Source of the DNA: Bacteroidales bacterium
GTDB lineage: Bacteria > Bacteroidota > Bacteroidia > Bacteroidales > UBA932
DNA: 59,849 nt
Assembly: GCA_015060325.1 (NCBI GenBank)
Contig: SUYQ01000016.1
Span: forward strand, 1-59,849
Direction of reading: 5' to 3'
The position numbers and the translations under genes are program-made. Every line of letters starts with the position of its first letter. The first letter of the stretch is position 1. This document shows, piece by piece, positions 34,462 to 45,085 of the stretch. A model generated the notes under the pieces. It made no database searches. It saw only the letters and a list, made by a program, of their open reading frames with translations, and was not told where the DNA came from.

Positions 34462-37242
34462 TTAGAATACTACAGAAAGTCCAAATGTAACTGCCTTCAT
34501 CACAGGGTAGCCTGTGTTGAGGTTTTCAGCATCCATTGCTGGGATGTTGTCAAACGACAGGAGATTCTGTCCCTTTACAAATACCTTGGCGTCGGACATC
34601 TTGGCATGCTTGAGGAGAGATGCAGGGAATCTGTAGTAAAGTTCGCAGTCACGCATCTTCAACCAAGAAACGTTGCGATACCAGATTGTAGATTCCTGAG
34701 CATTGTTGGCTACGCTCTCAGTAGAGAGACGTGGATACAATGCGTTTGCACCAGCTACGTCATAGCAATTGTCATAATACTCCTGTGACATGTTTCTGTT
34801 GTCTGAGAGAGCTCCCCATACGCCGTCAACATAACGGAGGTTCTTGATCTGATTGCCAGCACCCTGGAATGTAGCGTTGATTCCGATACCCTTCCACTCG
34901 AGGCCGAGGCTGAATGAGTAGTTGAGCTGAGGAACTGCAGCGCCGAAGTCAAGGGCTACCGCGTCGTTCTGATTGACAACGCCGTCACCGTTGACATCCT
35001 TGTACTTGATGTCACCGACCTTCACCTGACCGAACTGCTGGAGAGGGCTGTTGTCGATGTCTTCCTGGCTCTCGAAGAAACCAAGGGCAACAAGACCGCG
35101 AGCCGCATCTGCCGGAGTTCCTATCACTGACATGTTAGGATATACAGGGTTCTCGATCCACTCGAGGATTTCGTTTCTCGAGTAAGTTGCAAATGCGCTT
35201 GCATTCACGTTGAGACCGTTGCCGAATGTCTTTGCAAAGCGAAGACCGAGCTCAGCTCCATAGCTTGCTACAGCACCCTTGTCGTCATATGCTGACTGGA
35301 TACCCACAACTGATGAGTTCAAAGATGATGCGCTTACGAGGATATTGCGTCTCTGCTGATAGAATACGTCAGCAATGATGTCCAGGCATCCTGCCACTCT
35401 GATGTCAGTTCCGATATTAGCCTTGTAGGCAGCTTCCTGACGGAATGATGTTGTAGGGAACTGAGTAAGGAAGGCACCCCAAGACTGTGCGAAGTTGTTT
35501 CCGTAGAAGAAATCTCCGTGTGAGCTGTTCCAACGGTCAAGCCAGAGGCCTGCTGCAGGAACATAGTCAGTGTGCTGGATACCTGCAGAAGCGCGAAGCT
35601 TTCCGTAGAGACCCTTGTCAGGGTTGTTAGCGTAGATCCAGCCGAGACCGAGTGTTGGAGAGAACGCCCACTTTGCAGGATATGAACGGTTAGAGCCGTT
35701 TGCTGCAAGAACGAGGTCAACCATGAGCTTGTTCGCATGGTCGTAATGAGCGGCAAGGGCTACATTCTGGCGATGCCATGTGTTGCTCTGACCGTCACGG
35801 AACTCGCTCTTCATGTTATAGTTGAGGTTAGCGGCAAGATTATCACCGTTTCTGAACTGGGTCGCATACTTGAAACCAGCCTTGATTGTACCGGCACGCC
35901 ACTGAGAATCAACCCAATGATTGAAGACGAGCTTGTCCTCGATGGTACCCATCACAGTCTCCTGCATCGCGCCGTCTGCACCATAGTAGTTCCAACCATA
36001 CTGATAACCCTTTGTACGGTTCTCGATTGTGTTTGAAGCATTGTCATATGATCCGCCTACATAGAACTGGAGACCCTTGAGGATCATGTAAAGATCCTGC
36101 TCCAGAGTGATGTCAGCCCAGATCTGACGCTGATGACTCTTTGTAAAGCCGGCGCCCTGTGACTTGGCCAGAAGGTTGAAGTCACCGTATGTCTGGCTAC
36201 CTCCCCAAGTACCCTGCTGGGTCTTGATAGGGAATGCCAGTGCAGGAACCTTGTAAAGATGCCACCATGCATCGTTGGAGTTGACGTTAGGAACGCCGTT
36301 TGTCTCCATGAAGATAGCAAGGATATTGGTCTTCACTCTTGTGCTCTTGGTCACTTCAAAGTCCACATTTGTGCGGATATTTGCCTTTGAATACTTCAGC
36401 TGTGAGTTCCAGTCACCCTGATCAGGATTGGCATAGAGACCGCGAGCGTCAGTATAGTCCAGGATAGAGTAGTACTGCACCTTGTCTGATCCGCCATACA
36501 TTGAAACGAAAGCGTTGGTCTCATGAGCTGTGTTCTTGAAGACCTCATCCTTCCAGTTCACGTTCGGATAAACGAAAGGATCGCTGCCGTCAAGGAACTT
36601 ATCAAGCTCAGCCTGAGAATATGCAACTGAGTTTCCGTCGTTCACTCTCGCAATGTTGAGAGCATTTGCATAATCATATGCGCTCACCATGTCAGCATAG
36701 TCAGGATCAAACTGAAGCTTATGCGAAGCGCCTACCTTGAAGTTGAATCCGCTGCCAGCCTGACCTCTCTTGGTCTTTACCAGGAGAACTCCGTTCACAG
36801 CTTCATGACCATAGAGAGCGACAGCTGCAGCATCCTTGAGAACGGTAACGCTCTCAACCTCTTCTACTGTAAGTCTGTCGATCGGACGCTCCACGCCATC
36901 AACGAGGATAAGGATATCCTGCTCGCCGGTAGTCTGGATACCGCGGATATTGAAAGAACCGCCTCTGTCCTCTTCACCCTTGAAACCGGTGTTCTGAGTG
37001 GCAGTAAGGCCAAGCAATTTGCCATAGAGTGCATCTGCAAGACTGATTGCAGAAGTGCGGCTAAGCTCCTCGGCGGTGATGGTATATGTCGCCGCCGTTG
37101 TCAGGAATTCCGAGCTCTCGACACCATAACCCAGATCCACTGTCTGCGACTGCTTGTCGCTGAGCTGCAGCTGAGCATTGGCTGTCATAGGAACAAGACA
37201 GAATCCCAACAGGCTAAAAATAAATATATTACGTAATTTCAT
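34462..37242 (-). CDS. SusC-like TonB-dependent transporter, short form
   Basis: This outer-membrane channel imports oligosaccharides with SusD and TonB. At 926 residues it is shorter than usual: after the signal peptide (MKLRNIFIFSLLGFCLVPMT) it passes almost directly to a short linker and the plug domain (TITAEELSRTSAISLADALY and RGIQTTGEQDILILVDGVER). The N-terminal carboxypeptidase-regulatory-like domain present in the other SusC (39312-42473) is missing. The barrel ends VMKAVTFGLSVVF with the terminal Phe typical of outer-membrane proteins. It looks intact rather than truncated by mutation. Confidence 0.92.
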   Translation of the reverse strand: MKLRNIFIFSLLGFCLVPMTANAQLQLSDKQSQTVDLGYGVESSEFLTTAATYTITAEELSRTSAISLADALYGKLLGLTATQNTGFKGEEDRGGSFNIRGIQTTGEQDILILVDGVERPIDRLTVEEVESVTVLKDAAAVALYGHEAVNGVLLVKTKRGQAGSGFNFKVGASHKLQFDPDYADMVSAYDYANALNIARVNDGNSVAYSQAELDKFLDGSDPFVYPNVNWKDEVFKNTAHETNAFVSMYGGSDKVQYYSILDYTDARGLYANPDQGDWNSQLKYSKANIRTNVDFEVTKSTRVKTNILAIFMETNGVPNVNSNDAWWHLYKVPALAFPIKTQQGTWGGSQTYGDFNLLAKSQGAGFTKSHQRQIWADITLEQDLYMILKGLQFYVGGSYDNASNTIENRTKGYQYGWNYYGADGAMQETVMGTIEDKLVFNHWVDSQWRAGTIKAGFKYATQFRNGDNLAANLNYNMKSEFRDGQSNTWHRQNVALAAHYDHANKLMVDLVLAANGSNRSYPAKWAFSPTLGLGWIYANNPDKGLYGKLRASAGIQHTDYVPAAGLWLDRWNSSHGDFFYGNNFAQSWGAFLTQFPTTSFRQEAAYKANIGTDIRVAGCLDIIADVFYQQRRNILVSASSLNSSVVGIQSAYDDKGAVASYGAELGLRFAKTFGNGLNVNASAFATYSRNEILEWIENPVYPNMSVIGTPADAARGLVALGFFESQEDIDNSPLQQFGQVKVGDIKYKDVNGDGVVNQNDAVALDFGAAVPQLNYSFSLGLEWKGIGINATFQGAGNQIKNLRYVDGVWGALSDNRNMSQEYYDNCYDVAGANALYPRLSTESVANNAQESTIWYRNVSWLKMRDCELYYRFPASLLKHAKMSDAKVFVKGQNLLSFDNIPAMDAENLNTGYPVMKAVTFGLSVVF

Positions 37243-37260
37243 AATAATAAGTTCTAATTG

Positions 37261-39300
37261 TTACCAACCAGGATTCTGAGTAAGACCATAACCCTTCTGG
37301 ATCTCAATACGTGAAACAGGGTCAAGATACCACTTGTTTGACCATCCGCCTGGCTCCCACCATCTGCGGGCACCGATCTGGATTGCAGTCTTCTCGTATT
37401 CGAACTTTGGCCAAGGGGCCCCTGTTTCGTCTGGCTTCCAACGCTGGTCTCCGCCTGTCAGACGGTTTCCTTCTGCATCAAGACGATAGATCCTGATCTC
37501 GTGGAGAGTCTTGGTAAAGAGGTCCTCACGCTTGCGACGGATCATGTCATATACACGGTCACCGCACTCTGCTCCGATCTCACAGTTTCTCTCACGAAGG
37601 ATCTCATTGATGAGGTTATCCTTGTTTGTAGTAAGATTCAGACCACGGTTCATGTCCTCAAGACGACCAAGACCTACACGGCTGCGTACCACGTGGAGCT
37701 GATCGAGAGCTCCCTTGAGGTTTCCTGTCTCAGCGAGAGCCTCAGCATAGATGAGATACATCTCAGCAAGACGGATATATGATACGCCGATGAACTTGTC
37801 ATCCATCTTACCGCCTGAGTAATCAAGGAACCATTTGAACTTTCTGTAACCGGTATGGGCATCATCTGCAAGGCTACCGAAGTTACCTGCATCGTTTGCC
37901 ATAGCTCCGTCCACCCATGTATCAATGTACTTGAAACCATTGTAGTCACCGACTACATCTGAAGGGAATGACTGTCTTGGAACTGTCATTGTCTCATAGA
38001 GACGAGGGTCACGGTCAGCGAACATGTCGATTCCCTCAGGGTTCTTTCCTTCACCATAGATGTCTCCATATGGGAAGTTTGTTCCGTCTGCCATACCGAA
38101 GCACTCCATGAGCTCGTTGGTAGGAACCGCTCCGCCTTGACGCACACCGTCAATGGCGAAACCATCCCAGCCCCATCCCCAGCCGTTCTGGGTGATGACA
38201 CCGTCAACTCCTGTACTTGACATCCACTGTGTAGGATGAGCGTCAAAGAGCTTCTCATGGTTGTTCTCATCATTACGGTATCTGTAGGCATTACGGAATG
38301 CCATACGGTAACCAGCCTCGTCCTGAGTTACAGGCTGAATCAGCTGATAATAGTTTCCGTTTGCCTCATTATCCTTGAAGAAGTCCTCACATGCCTGAAG
38401 ACAACGGTTCCAGAGAGTAGGATCCTCCTTGCCGAACCATACATGCTCGATGTTTGTGAACTCTGTTGTCTTTCCAGGAGTATAGTTCATGTAAGGCTCC
38501 TTGCTGTTGAAGAGAGGAGATGCTGCAAACATCCAGAGCTTAGCACGGAGAGCACGCGCAGAAGCACGTGTCAGACGACCTGACCACTGTGCCTGGTCTG
38601 AGTTTTCAAGGTTCCAGATGAAACCAGGTTCATCGATAGCCTTCTGGATGAGTTCGTCAATATATAGAGCTGTCTCCCACGCTGTAGCACGACCACCTTC
38701 GAAATTCTCACCTACGGCATATGCCTTCTTTGCAAGGCAAAGTCCTCCGAAGTTACGGAACGCATCGAAATAACGGCTTGCCATGATGGTGTAAGCCTCA
38801 CCGCGAAGGCGGCTCTTCTCATCCTCTGACATGTCAGGAACCCTATCGATGTTCTCAATGATCTGCCAGCACTTGCGCACAGTCTCATAGATTGAAACAC
38901 GACCGTCTGCATCAGCAGAAGGGTTCTTTGTTGAGTATGAGAATTTTCCCTGATAGTTGGAGTTGTCTGTATCCTGAGCATCCTCAGTAAGAGCTCCTGG
39001 ATAATAACTCTGAATAGGGCCGCCCCATGTACAGAAGCAATGGTAAGAATCTGAAAGAGCGTCGATAGGCGCACCGTTCATCATATTACCTGAAGTATAA
39101 GTGCAATATATCTGTCCGTAAGCACTCCAAAGGAAGTTACGCGTATATTCTGCGCTGGTGAATACTGTATCGATGTTGACATCAACACCAGGAGCCTTCT
39201 CAAGGAAAGCATCTCCGACAGCAAACTTCTCTACACAGGATGTGCTGAAGAATGCTGCGCATATTCCCAGAACAAGTGTACTTTTCAATATCTTTTTCAT
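37261..39300 (-). CDS. SusD-like lipoprotein (first pair)
   Basis: This 679-residue glycan-capture lipoprotein has a lipobox (CAAFFSTSCVEK, Cys22), helical repeats with the YFDAFRNFGG motif, and the C-terminal segment LDPVSRIEIQKGYGLTQNPGW. It is longer than the other SusD here (558), with extra loops in the middle that could form part of the glycan-binding face. It lies 11 nt after its SusC partner. Both SusD genes end in the same NPGW tetrapeptide, a usual SusD ending. Confidence 0.92.
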   Translation of the reverse strand: MKKILKSTLVLGICAAFFSTSCVEKFAVGDAFLEKAPGVDVNIDTVFTSAEYTRNFLWSAYGQIYCTYTSGNMMNGAPIDALSDSYHCFCTWGGPIQSYYPGALTEDAQDTDNSNYQGKFSYSTKNPSADADGRVSIYETVRKCWQIIENIDRVPDMSEDEKSRLRGEAYTIMASRYFDAFRNFGGLCLAKKAYAVGENFEGGRATAWETALYIDELIQKAIDEPGFIWNLENSDQAQWSGRLTRASARALRAKLWMFAASPLFNSKEPYMNYTPGKTTEFTNIEHVWFGKEDPTLWNRCLQACEDFFKDNEANGNYYQLIQPVTQDEAGYRMAFRNAYRYRNDENNHEKLFDAHPTQWMSSTGVDGVITQNGWGWGWDGFAIDGVRQGGAVPTNELMECFGMADGTNFPYGDIYGEGKNPEGIDMFADRDPRLYETMTVPRQSFPSDVVGDYNGFKYIDTWVDGAMANDAGNFGSLADDAHTGYRKFKWFLDYSGGKMDDKFIGVSYIRLAEMYLIYAEALAETGNLKGALDQLHVVRSRVGLGRLEDMNRGLNLTTNKDNLINEILRERNCEIGAECGDRVYDMIRRKREDLFTKTLHEIRIYRLDAEGNRLTGGDQRWKPDETGAPWPKFEYEKTAIQIGARRWWEPGGWSNKWYLDPVSRIEIQKGYGLTQNPGW

Positions 39301-39311
39301 TATATATAATG

Positions 39312-42300
39312 TTAGAAGTTAAACTGTGCACCGATGTTGAAGAGTCTGGTCATCGGATAGCGCATTCCATAGTCAAGTCCTGAACCAGGAGCCTCAGGGT
39401 CGTTACCCTTGAAGTCTGCAAAAGTGAGGAGGTTGTTTCCTGAAGCGTACACCCTTATATAATTAAAGAATGCATCTCTCTTCTTAGGAGTGAATGTATA
39501 ACCGATCTCAACGTTCTTCAGACGGATATATCTTGAGTCAACCATCCATGCCTGTGAGTTGCGGTTGTTGTGAACACGGTGGTCGAAAGAGATACGAGGC
39601 AGAATAGCATTTGTATTATCCTCTGTCCAAGAGTTGTCAGCTACCCACTGAGTGAGGGCAGATGTGTTTGTAGAACCGAACTGGTCACGGAAGTATCCGT
39701 TGAGAGAACGGCTTACGTGATCAGCACCAATCCACAGCATTGTGAAGTCGAGACCCTTCCACTGGAAGTTGAAGTTCACTGAGTATGTAATCTCAGGGTT
39801 ATCAGTATAACCGAGCGGCTTCTGGTCGTTCTGGTCAACGATACCGTCTCCATTCAGGTCAACGTAAACAGCATCACCATTCTTGAGGTCGATGTTCTGG
39901 TCTGGCATTTGAACGCCATACTTCTCGAAGTAACGCTCCTCTGTAGCACCCTGCTCGTAGAACTCGAAGAGATCATAACCGAATGGCTGACCTACTGGAA
40001 GTCCAGTACGACTGAGGTACGCATACATAGGTGGAACCTCAAGCATCTCTATCACCTGGTTTCTTGCAAACGCGAAGTTTGGCGAGATAGAGTAACGGAA
40101 ATCACCGAATTTCTGCTCCCAGTTCAAGGTAACCTCGAAACCATGGTTCTTCACGCGGCCTTCATTCACGTAGTTTGCAGGAAGTGAAGTAACGGCAGGA
40201 AGAGTTGAGGCATTTGACACGAGGATGTCCTTACGGTCCTCCCAGAAGAAGTCAACATAAGCATGGAGCTGATCCTTGAAGAATCCTGCATCGAGACCGA
40301 CGTTGATCTTGGTTGCCTTTTCCCATGTCACGTTAGGGTTACCTGCGGTAAGCTCACGTACAGCCTGGAGCCAGTTACCGTTTGTACCGAAGTTGGTTCC
40401 ACGGTCCTGAGGGTTGACTGTCATCTTACCTTCATAGAACTGCCATGTACCAGGCAGATAGAGGAAACGTGCACCGTTTGTACTGTCGTTACCTACGAGA
40501 CCATAAGAAGCGCGGAGCTTCAGATATCCGATCACATTCTTGACCGGCTGCCACCATTTCTCCTGCGAAGGAATCCAACCTACAGAGACTGAAGGGAAGA
40601 GACCGTAACGCTTTCCAGGAGCAAAGTTTTCAGAACCGTTGTAACCGATGTTGAAATCGAGGAGATACTTGGTATCATAGTCATATGTAACACGACCTAC
40701 GAGACCTACATAACCCTTAGGAATCGACTGATACAAACTGTTGCTTGAGTCCCATGGATAATATGTCTTGCTCTGGTTGTAGAGGAGGAGGGCACCTACA
40801 TTGTGCTTTCCGAACTTGCGGGCATAGTCGAAGCTTGCCTCAGCATACCAGTTACGGCTGCCCCATTTGCCTTCATTATAAGGGATAGGCCATGTAACGT
40901 TTTCCTTACGGAGAACCTCTTCGTTATTGACAAGTGTAGCAACGTAAGTCACACCGGTACCGAAACCGTTCTGACGGTTCTTCTGAGCGGTGTATTCAGA
41001 GTTGTAAGAAGCCTTCACCTTGAAGTTCAAACCCTTTGTGAGGAAGCTCATGTCGAGCTTGTACTGGATATCGAAGTTGAGGGCGTTTGTGCTCTCGTTT
41101 ACATAACCGAGGTTATAGTAGTTTGAAAGCGCATCACGGTCATACTCACCTACGATGTTCTCATCAGCAATGATATGACGACCCTGCTCATCCACTCCGA
41201 TACCTGCATAAGGCGTTGCACCCTGGAGATAACGGAAGAGGAATCCTTCACCACCTCCCATTGTATTACGGTCCTGCATACGGCCACCGAGAGTGAGGTT
41301 GAGCTGGCTGTACTTAGAGAGGTCGATATCGAGGTTTGCACGATAGTTCAGACGCTGATAGTCGAATGTCTCGTTCTTGTTGCTTGAGAATGTCTTGAAG
41401 AGAGAGTTCTGGTTGAGGAAACCAGCTGAAACGAAGTAGCGTACCTTCTCAGTACCGCCCGATACGTTTACGTTAGCCTGCTCCTGCCAAGCAGCATCAT
41501 TCATGATATAGTCGATCCAGTCTGTGTTAGGGAAAGTAGTAGGCATGTCACCAGTACGGAAATGCTCCATAACATCATGATCAAACTTCACTATATCATT
41601 ATAAGGAGTATAGTCAGCAATTGCTACAGTGCCAGGCCACTGGTCCATAGGAAGGGCGTCAGTGATCTGAGTGTAGTTGTACATCTGACCATATGTGTAT
41701 GAATCAGTGAAGTCGATGAACTTCGAGATTGTCTGCATTGCAGCACTTACAGAAGCGGTAACAGATGCTCTTCCGACCTCACCACGCTTTGTAGTAACGA
41801 GGATGACACCGTTCGCACCACGCACACCGAATACTGCAGTTGCGGATGCGTCCTTGAGGACTGAAATACTCTCGATTTCGTTAGGGTCGAGCTGTGAGAA
41901 CGGACGTTCAACGCCGTCGACCAACACGAGTGGTTCAGCACTGTTGAGGGAGCCGACTCCACGGATTCTGATGACCGGTTCATCGGCACCAGGCATACCC
42001 GATGGCTGAACTGCTGAGACGCCAGGGAGGTTACCCTGAAGCGAGTTCGCAACGTTCGCTACCGGAGATTTCAACAGGGTCTCGCCACCGACAGCAGCGA
42101 CCGAACCTGTAATAGTCACCTTATTCTGATGACCATAAGCAATTACTACAGACTCATCTATCAGTTCTTTGTCAGGCATCAATGTGACATCAAGTCTTGA
42201 TCCTGTAACCTGAACCAACAGCGTCTTGTAGCCCACGCAAGAAAATTCAAGCGTAGCACCCTGAGGAACAGATGGAATCTCGTAATTTCCATCTACGTCA

Positions 42301-42473
42301 GAAATGGTACCGTTGGTGGTTCCTTGTACAACCACGCCGGCGCCAACGACTCCTTCCCCAAGTTCATCCAGTACCCGTCCTTGAACATGCAGGTTCTGGG
42401 CAAAAGCCTGTCCGGAAGCTATGAGCGAAAGCACCACAGCTACGAACAAATGAGTTAGCATTTTCCTTTGCAT
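39312..42473 (-). CDS. SusC-like TonB-dependent transporter (full length)
   Basis: The 1053-residue protein has a signal peptide (VVLSLIASGQAFAQ), a carboxypeptidase-regulatory-like domain (LHVQGRVLDELGEGVVGAGV to about residue 105), a TonB-box-like DESVVIAYGHQ segment, the plug domain (VRIRGVGSLNSAEPLVLVDG, SVLKDASATAVFG) and a 22-strand-type barrel ending MTRLFNIGAQFNF. It is the main importer of the mannan locus. Upstream, 80 nt away, is the GH5_7-CE7 gene on the same strand. I see no separate promoter in that gap, so transcription probably comes from 45140. Confidence 0.94.
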   Translation of the reverse strand: MQRKMLTHLFVAVVLSLIASGQAFAQNLHVQGRVLDELGEGVVGAGVVVQGTTNGTISDVDGNYEIPSVPQGATLEFSCVGYKTLLVQVTGSRLDVTLMPDKELIDESVVIAYGHQNKVTITGSVAAVGGETLLKSPVANVANSLQGNLPGVSAVQPSGMPGADEPVIRIRGVGSLNSAEPLVLVDGVERPFSQLDPNEIESISVLKDASATAVFGVRGANGVILVTTKRGEVGRASVTASVSAAMQTISKFIDFTDSYTYGQMYNYTQITDALPMDQWPGTVAIADYTPYNDIVKFDHDVMEHFRTGDMPTTFPNTDWIDYIMNDAAWQEQANVNVSGGTEKVRYFVSAGFLNQNSLFKTFSSNKNETFDYQRLNYRANLDIDLSKYSQLNLTLGGRMQDRNTMGGGEGFLFRYLQGATPYAGIGVDEQGRHIIADENIVGEYDRDALSNYYNLGYVNESTNALNFDIQYKLDMSFLTKGLNFKVKASYNSEYTAQKNRQNGFGTGVTYVATLVNNEEVLRKENVTWPIPYNEGKWGSRNWYAEASFDYARKFGKHNVGALLLYNQSKTYYPWDSSNSLYQSIPKGYVGLVGRVTYDYDTKYLLDFNIGYNGSENFAPGKRYGLFPSVSVGWIPSQEKWWQPVKNVIGYLKLRASYGLVGNDSTNGARFLYLPGTWQFYEGKMTVNPQDRGTNFGTNGNWLQAVRELTAGNPNVTWEKATKINVGLDAGFFKDQLHAYVDFFWEDRKDILVSNASTLPAVTSLPANYVNEGRVKNHGFEVTLNWEQKFGDFRYSISPNFAFARNQVIEMLEVPPMYAYLSRTGLPVGQPFGYDLFEFYEQGATEERYFEKYGVQMPDQNIDLKNGDAVYVDLNGDGIVDQNDQKPLGYTDNPEITYSVNFNFQWKGLDFTMLWIGADHVSRSLNGYFRDQFGSTNTSALTQWVADNSWTEDNTNAILPRISFDHRVHNNRNSQAWMVDSRYIRLKNVEIGYTFTPKKRDAFFNYIRVYASGNNLLTFADFKGNDPEAPGSGLDYGMRYPMTRLFNIGAQFNF

Positions 42474-42553
42474 AATGATAGGGTTAATTAATTATTGGTT
42501 ATTGATATGTAAATAGTAGTCAAAGGCATTATTTTACATTGCCGATGGCCATG

Positions 42554-45079
42554 TTATTTCTTTATATATAAGTCAAGGAACTGCTGTTTCCTTTCCGGCC
42601 ATCCTTCCTGCTCCCAGACATTGTGTCCTGCAAGCGGATAGCATATCCATGATTTTTCTGTCTTTATATGGTTGTATCCTGCAAAATTTGTATGTGGCGG
42701 ACAGACAGGATCCTGAAGGCCGATAGCCATGAGTACAGGACACTGTATCTTGTCCGTGAAGTTCTTTACATCGAAGTAGCTGAGGGTCGTGTAGAGGTCC
42801 TCTTCCGATATGCCCCTATCCTTTGCAGCCTCAAGGATCCAGTTTCCTGGCCAGTCTACTAAGGCGAAATAGTCCTTGTAGTCGCACAGGAACGGCGCCG
42901 AAGGCGCTATCGCCTTGAGCCTATGGTCGAGCGAAGCTGCGACCAGGGTCAGGGCGCCGCCCTGGCTTTCGCCGTTTGCAACGACACGGTCGGTGTCGGT
43001 CTGAGGAAGAGAGCAGATGAAATCTATTGCCCTCACAGCATCTGCGAAGGCACCACGATAGTAATATTGATATTTGTCGTCCAGTCCTCTGGTGCACCAG
43101 TCGTCCTTTTCACCAGGAAGCCTGTTGAACGCCTGATTGCGGACGCAGAGCTGGAACTCTATTGTTTCGGGATTATGGGATGGATCAGGATACCAGACAT
43201 CACTTCCATATCCCATATAGGAGATTATCGCAGGGTATTTTCCTTCTGCTGCAGGAACGACAAGAAGACCACTTATCTGTTCTCCGCCAAGCGATTTCAT
43301 ATCAACGCGATACGACTTGCGGACATCATTTGAGTGATCTTCAAGAAGAGTGAACTTATATTCAGGAGCAACTGAGGAGAGCTCAGCAAGAGTCTGCTCC
43401 CAGAACTGATCGAAATCAGGCTGCTTGTCCTGATCGGAGATTATATTTTCAGGATTGAATCCGAGATTTGTACGGGTGAGTTCCGTACGGTTGCCGTCCT
43501 TGACGAGATACAGAACAGCCTTATAGAAACCCGGAGCAAGGTCAAGATCAAATTCTAGTTCTGCCCCCCCCTGGTGGAATTTCACCATATCAGCCTGAGT
43601 ATCAACACTTTGGCCGAAGTCTGTCAAGATTTCGAGTACAACCTCAGCCTCTGCCACGCCCTTCCTGTACATCCCGACCTTTAAAGTGTGCGGGCCTTCG
43701 CCAGTGAAGATTCCTGAATTGTCTGCAATATCGAACCATGCATTCGGAACGAGTGCCTCATCTATAGCTCTTGCAGCTTCACTGATGATCGCAACCGTAG
43801 ACGCATCGCTTGCGTATACGGAGTTGAGCCCCTGCTGTTCCTGAGCCGGATCACCGCAATAGTCATCGCCCGGCTGCCAGTAAAGATTGGTTTCCGACTG
43901 CTCTGCCAGACCGCCCCATCCCCAGAAATTCACTCCTGCGAAAAGGCCGCCTTCCTTTGCCGACTCGGCTATGCGTCCGAAAACGTGCTTGTAATAAGCA
44001 TCACGGGATTCAGTCGATGTGCCTTTGGCAAACTGGAAACCGTCACGTGGGAAACCGAACTCTTCGAGGACGACAGGCTTGCCATATTTTGCAGCCACCT
44101 CAAGATGGGCATCGATATATTCGTCAGTGTTGCTTATCGCTACAGGAAGATTTGTGTCAAGGGTATTTTCACGCACCCAGCTCCAGTTGTATGGCCAGAT
44201 GTGGATGTTCATGTAGTCGATATCCGGACACGAATGGATCTTCTCAAAGAGTTCCATGCTGTTCTCGCATCCCCATGAACCTTCGCTGCCGGAAGATACC
44301 ATATGGTTCGGGTCAATCGACTTGATAAGCGATGCGGTTTCCCACATGAAGTCTGCAAATGCAGCCTGGCCAAGGGAGTCTGACCTGAAGCAACGAGGTT
44401 CGTTGCCGATCTGCCATGAGAAGATTGCCGGATCGTCCTTGTATGGCTTGCCTGTGACAGTATTGGTGCGGCTCACGACATGCTTTACGTGGTTGTAGAA
44501 AAGTTCCTTGGCCTTGTCGTTTGTCACAAACTTCGATACAGATTCCATGAACGGCATATATCCCACTTCTGCTGGAATCAGTGCCTTACCTTCTCCAGCC
44601 CACTCAAGATACATTCCATATCCGCCGGACCATTCCCATGAATTGTTGATGTAAAGAACAGCCTTCATATTCCTCTCAGCCATCTCTGCAAGCAGGTAGT
44701 CAAGTCCGCGGAAAATAGTGTCGTTGTACACACCTGGCTCCTTCTGAAGAGTAGGGCTTACACGGGTAGGAATACCATCAGGGCCATCACCGCCGACAAG
44801 AACACGGAGATTGGTCATTCCAAGAGCCTTGAGCGTATCAAGCTCCGCCTCAAGGCGGGCACGATCGCCACCTTCACCCTCGCTGCCGAGGATGGCGCCA
44901 TACCAGAAATTGGTTCCGACGAAGTGGGAAGGATAGTCTTCACAAACGAAAACTCCGTCTTCAACTCTGACAAAAGAAGACGTAAGTGACGCATTTTCAG
45001 CGTCTTTTCCCGATCTGCAAGACAGCAGCACGAAAGCTGTTGCGAGAAGAGGAATCAAAAGATTCCGGATAAATTTCAT
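42554..45079 (-). CDS. GH5_7 beta-mannanase fused to a CE7-type acetyl esterase
   Basis: This bifunctional 841-residue lipoprotein has lipobox Cys21 (FVLLSCRSG). Residues about 35-440 form a GH5_7-type mannanase with acid/base Glu227 in WQIGNEPR and nucleophile Glu340 in VLEEFGF. A beta-sandwich linker follows (about 445-545). Residues about 555-841 form a CE7-like esterase with Ser705 in NGESQGG, Asp790 in GLQDPVCPP and His819 in AGHNVWE. It would cut the backbone and remove acetyl groups from acetylated mannan in one polypeptide. The gene begins the leftward PUL with its own promoter. Confidence 0.9.
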   Translation of the reverse strand: MKFIRNLLIPLLATAFVLLSCRSGKDAENASLTSSFVRVEDGVFVCEDYPSHFVGTNFWYGAILGSEGEGGDRARLEAELDTLKALGMTNLRVLVGGDGPDGIPTRVSPTLQKEPGVYNDTIFRGLDYLLAEMAERNMKAVLYINNSWEWSGGYGMYLEWAGEGKALIPAEVGYMPFMESVSKFVTNDKAKELFYNHVKHVVSRTNTVTGKPYKDDPAIFSWQIGNEPRCFRSDSLGQAAFADFMWETASLIKSIDPNHMVSSGSEGSWGCENSMELFEKIHSCPDIDYMNIHIWPYNWSWVRENTLDTNLPVAISNTDEYIDAHLEVAAKYGKPVVLEEFGFPRDGFQFAKGTSTESRDAYYKHVFGRIAESAKEGGLFAGVNFWGWGGLAEQSETNLYWQPGDDYCGDPAQEQQGLNSVYASDASTVAIISEAARAIDEALVPNAWFDIADNSGIFTGEGPHTLKVGMYRKGVAEAEVVLEILTDFGQSVDTQADMVKFHQGGAELEFDLDLAPGFYKAVLYLVKDGNRTELTRTNLGFNPENIISDQDKQPDFDQFWEQTLAELSSVAPEYKFTLLEDHSNDVRKSYRVDMKSLGGEQISGLLVVPAAEGKYPAIISYMGYGSDVWYPDPSHNPETIEFQLCVRNQAFNRLPGEKDDWCTRGLDDKYQYYYRGAFADAVRAIDFICSLPQTDTDRVVANGESQGGALTLVAASLDHRLKAIAPSAPFLCDYKDYFALVDWPGNWILEAAKDRGISEEDLYTTLSYFDVKNFTDKIQCPVLMAIGLQDPVCPPHTNFAGYNHIKTEKSWICYPLAGHNVWEQEGWPERKQQFLDLYIKK

Positions 45080-45085
45080 TAAGTT

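Noticed and set aside
41150..41387. Short frames on both strands within the SusC gene
   Set aside because: They are shadows of the transporter gene without any family signal.
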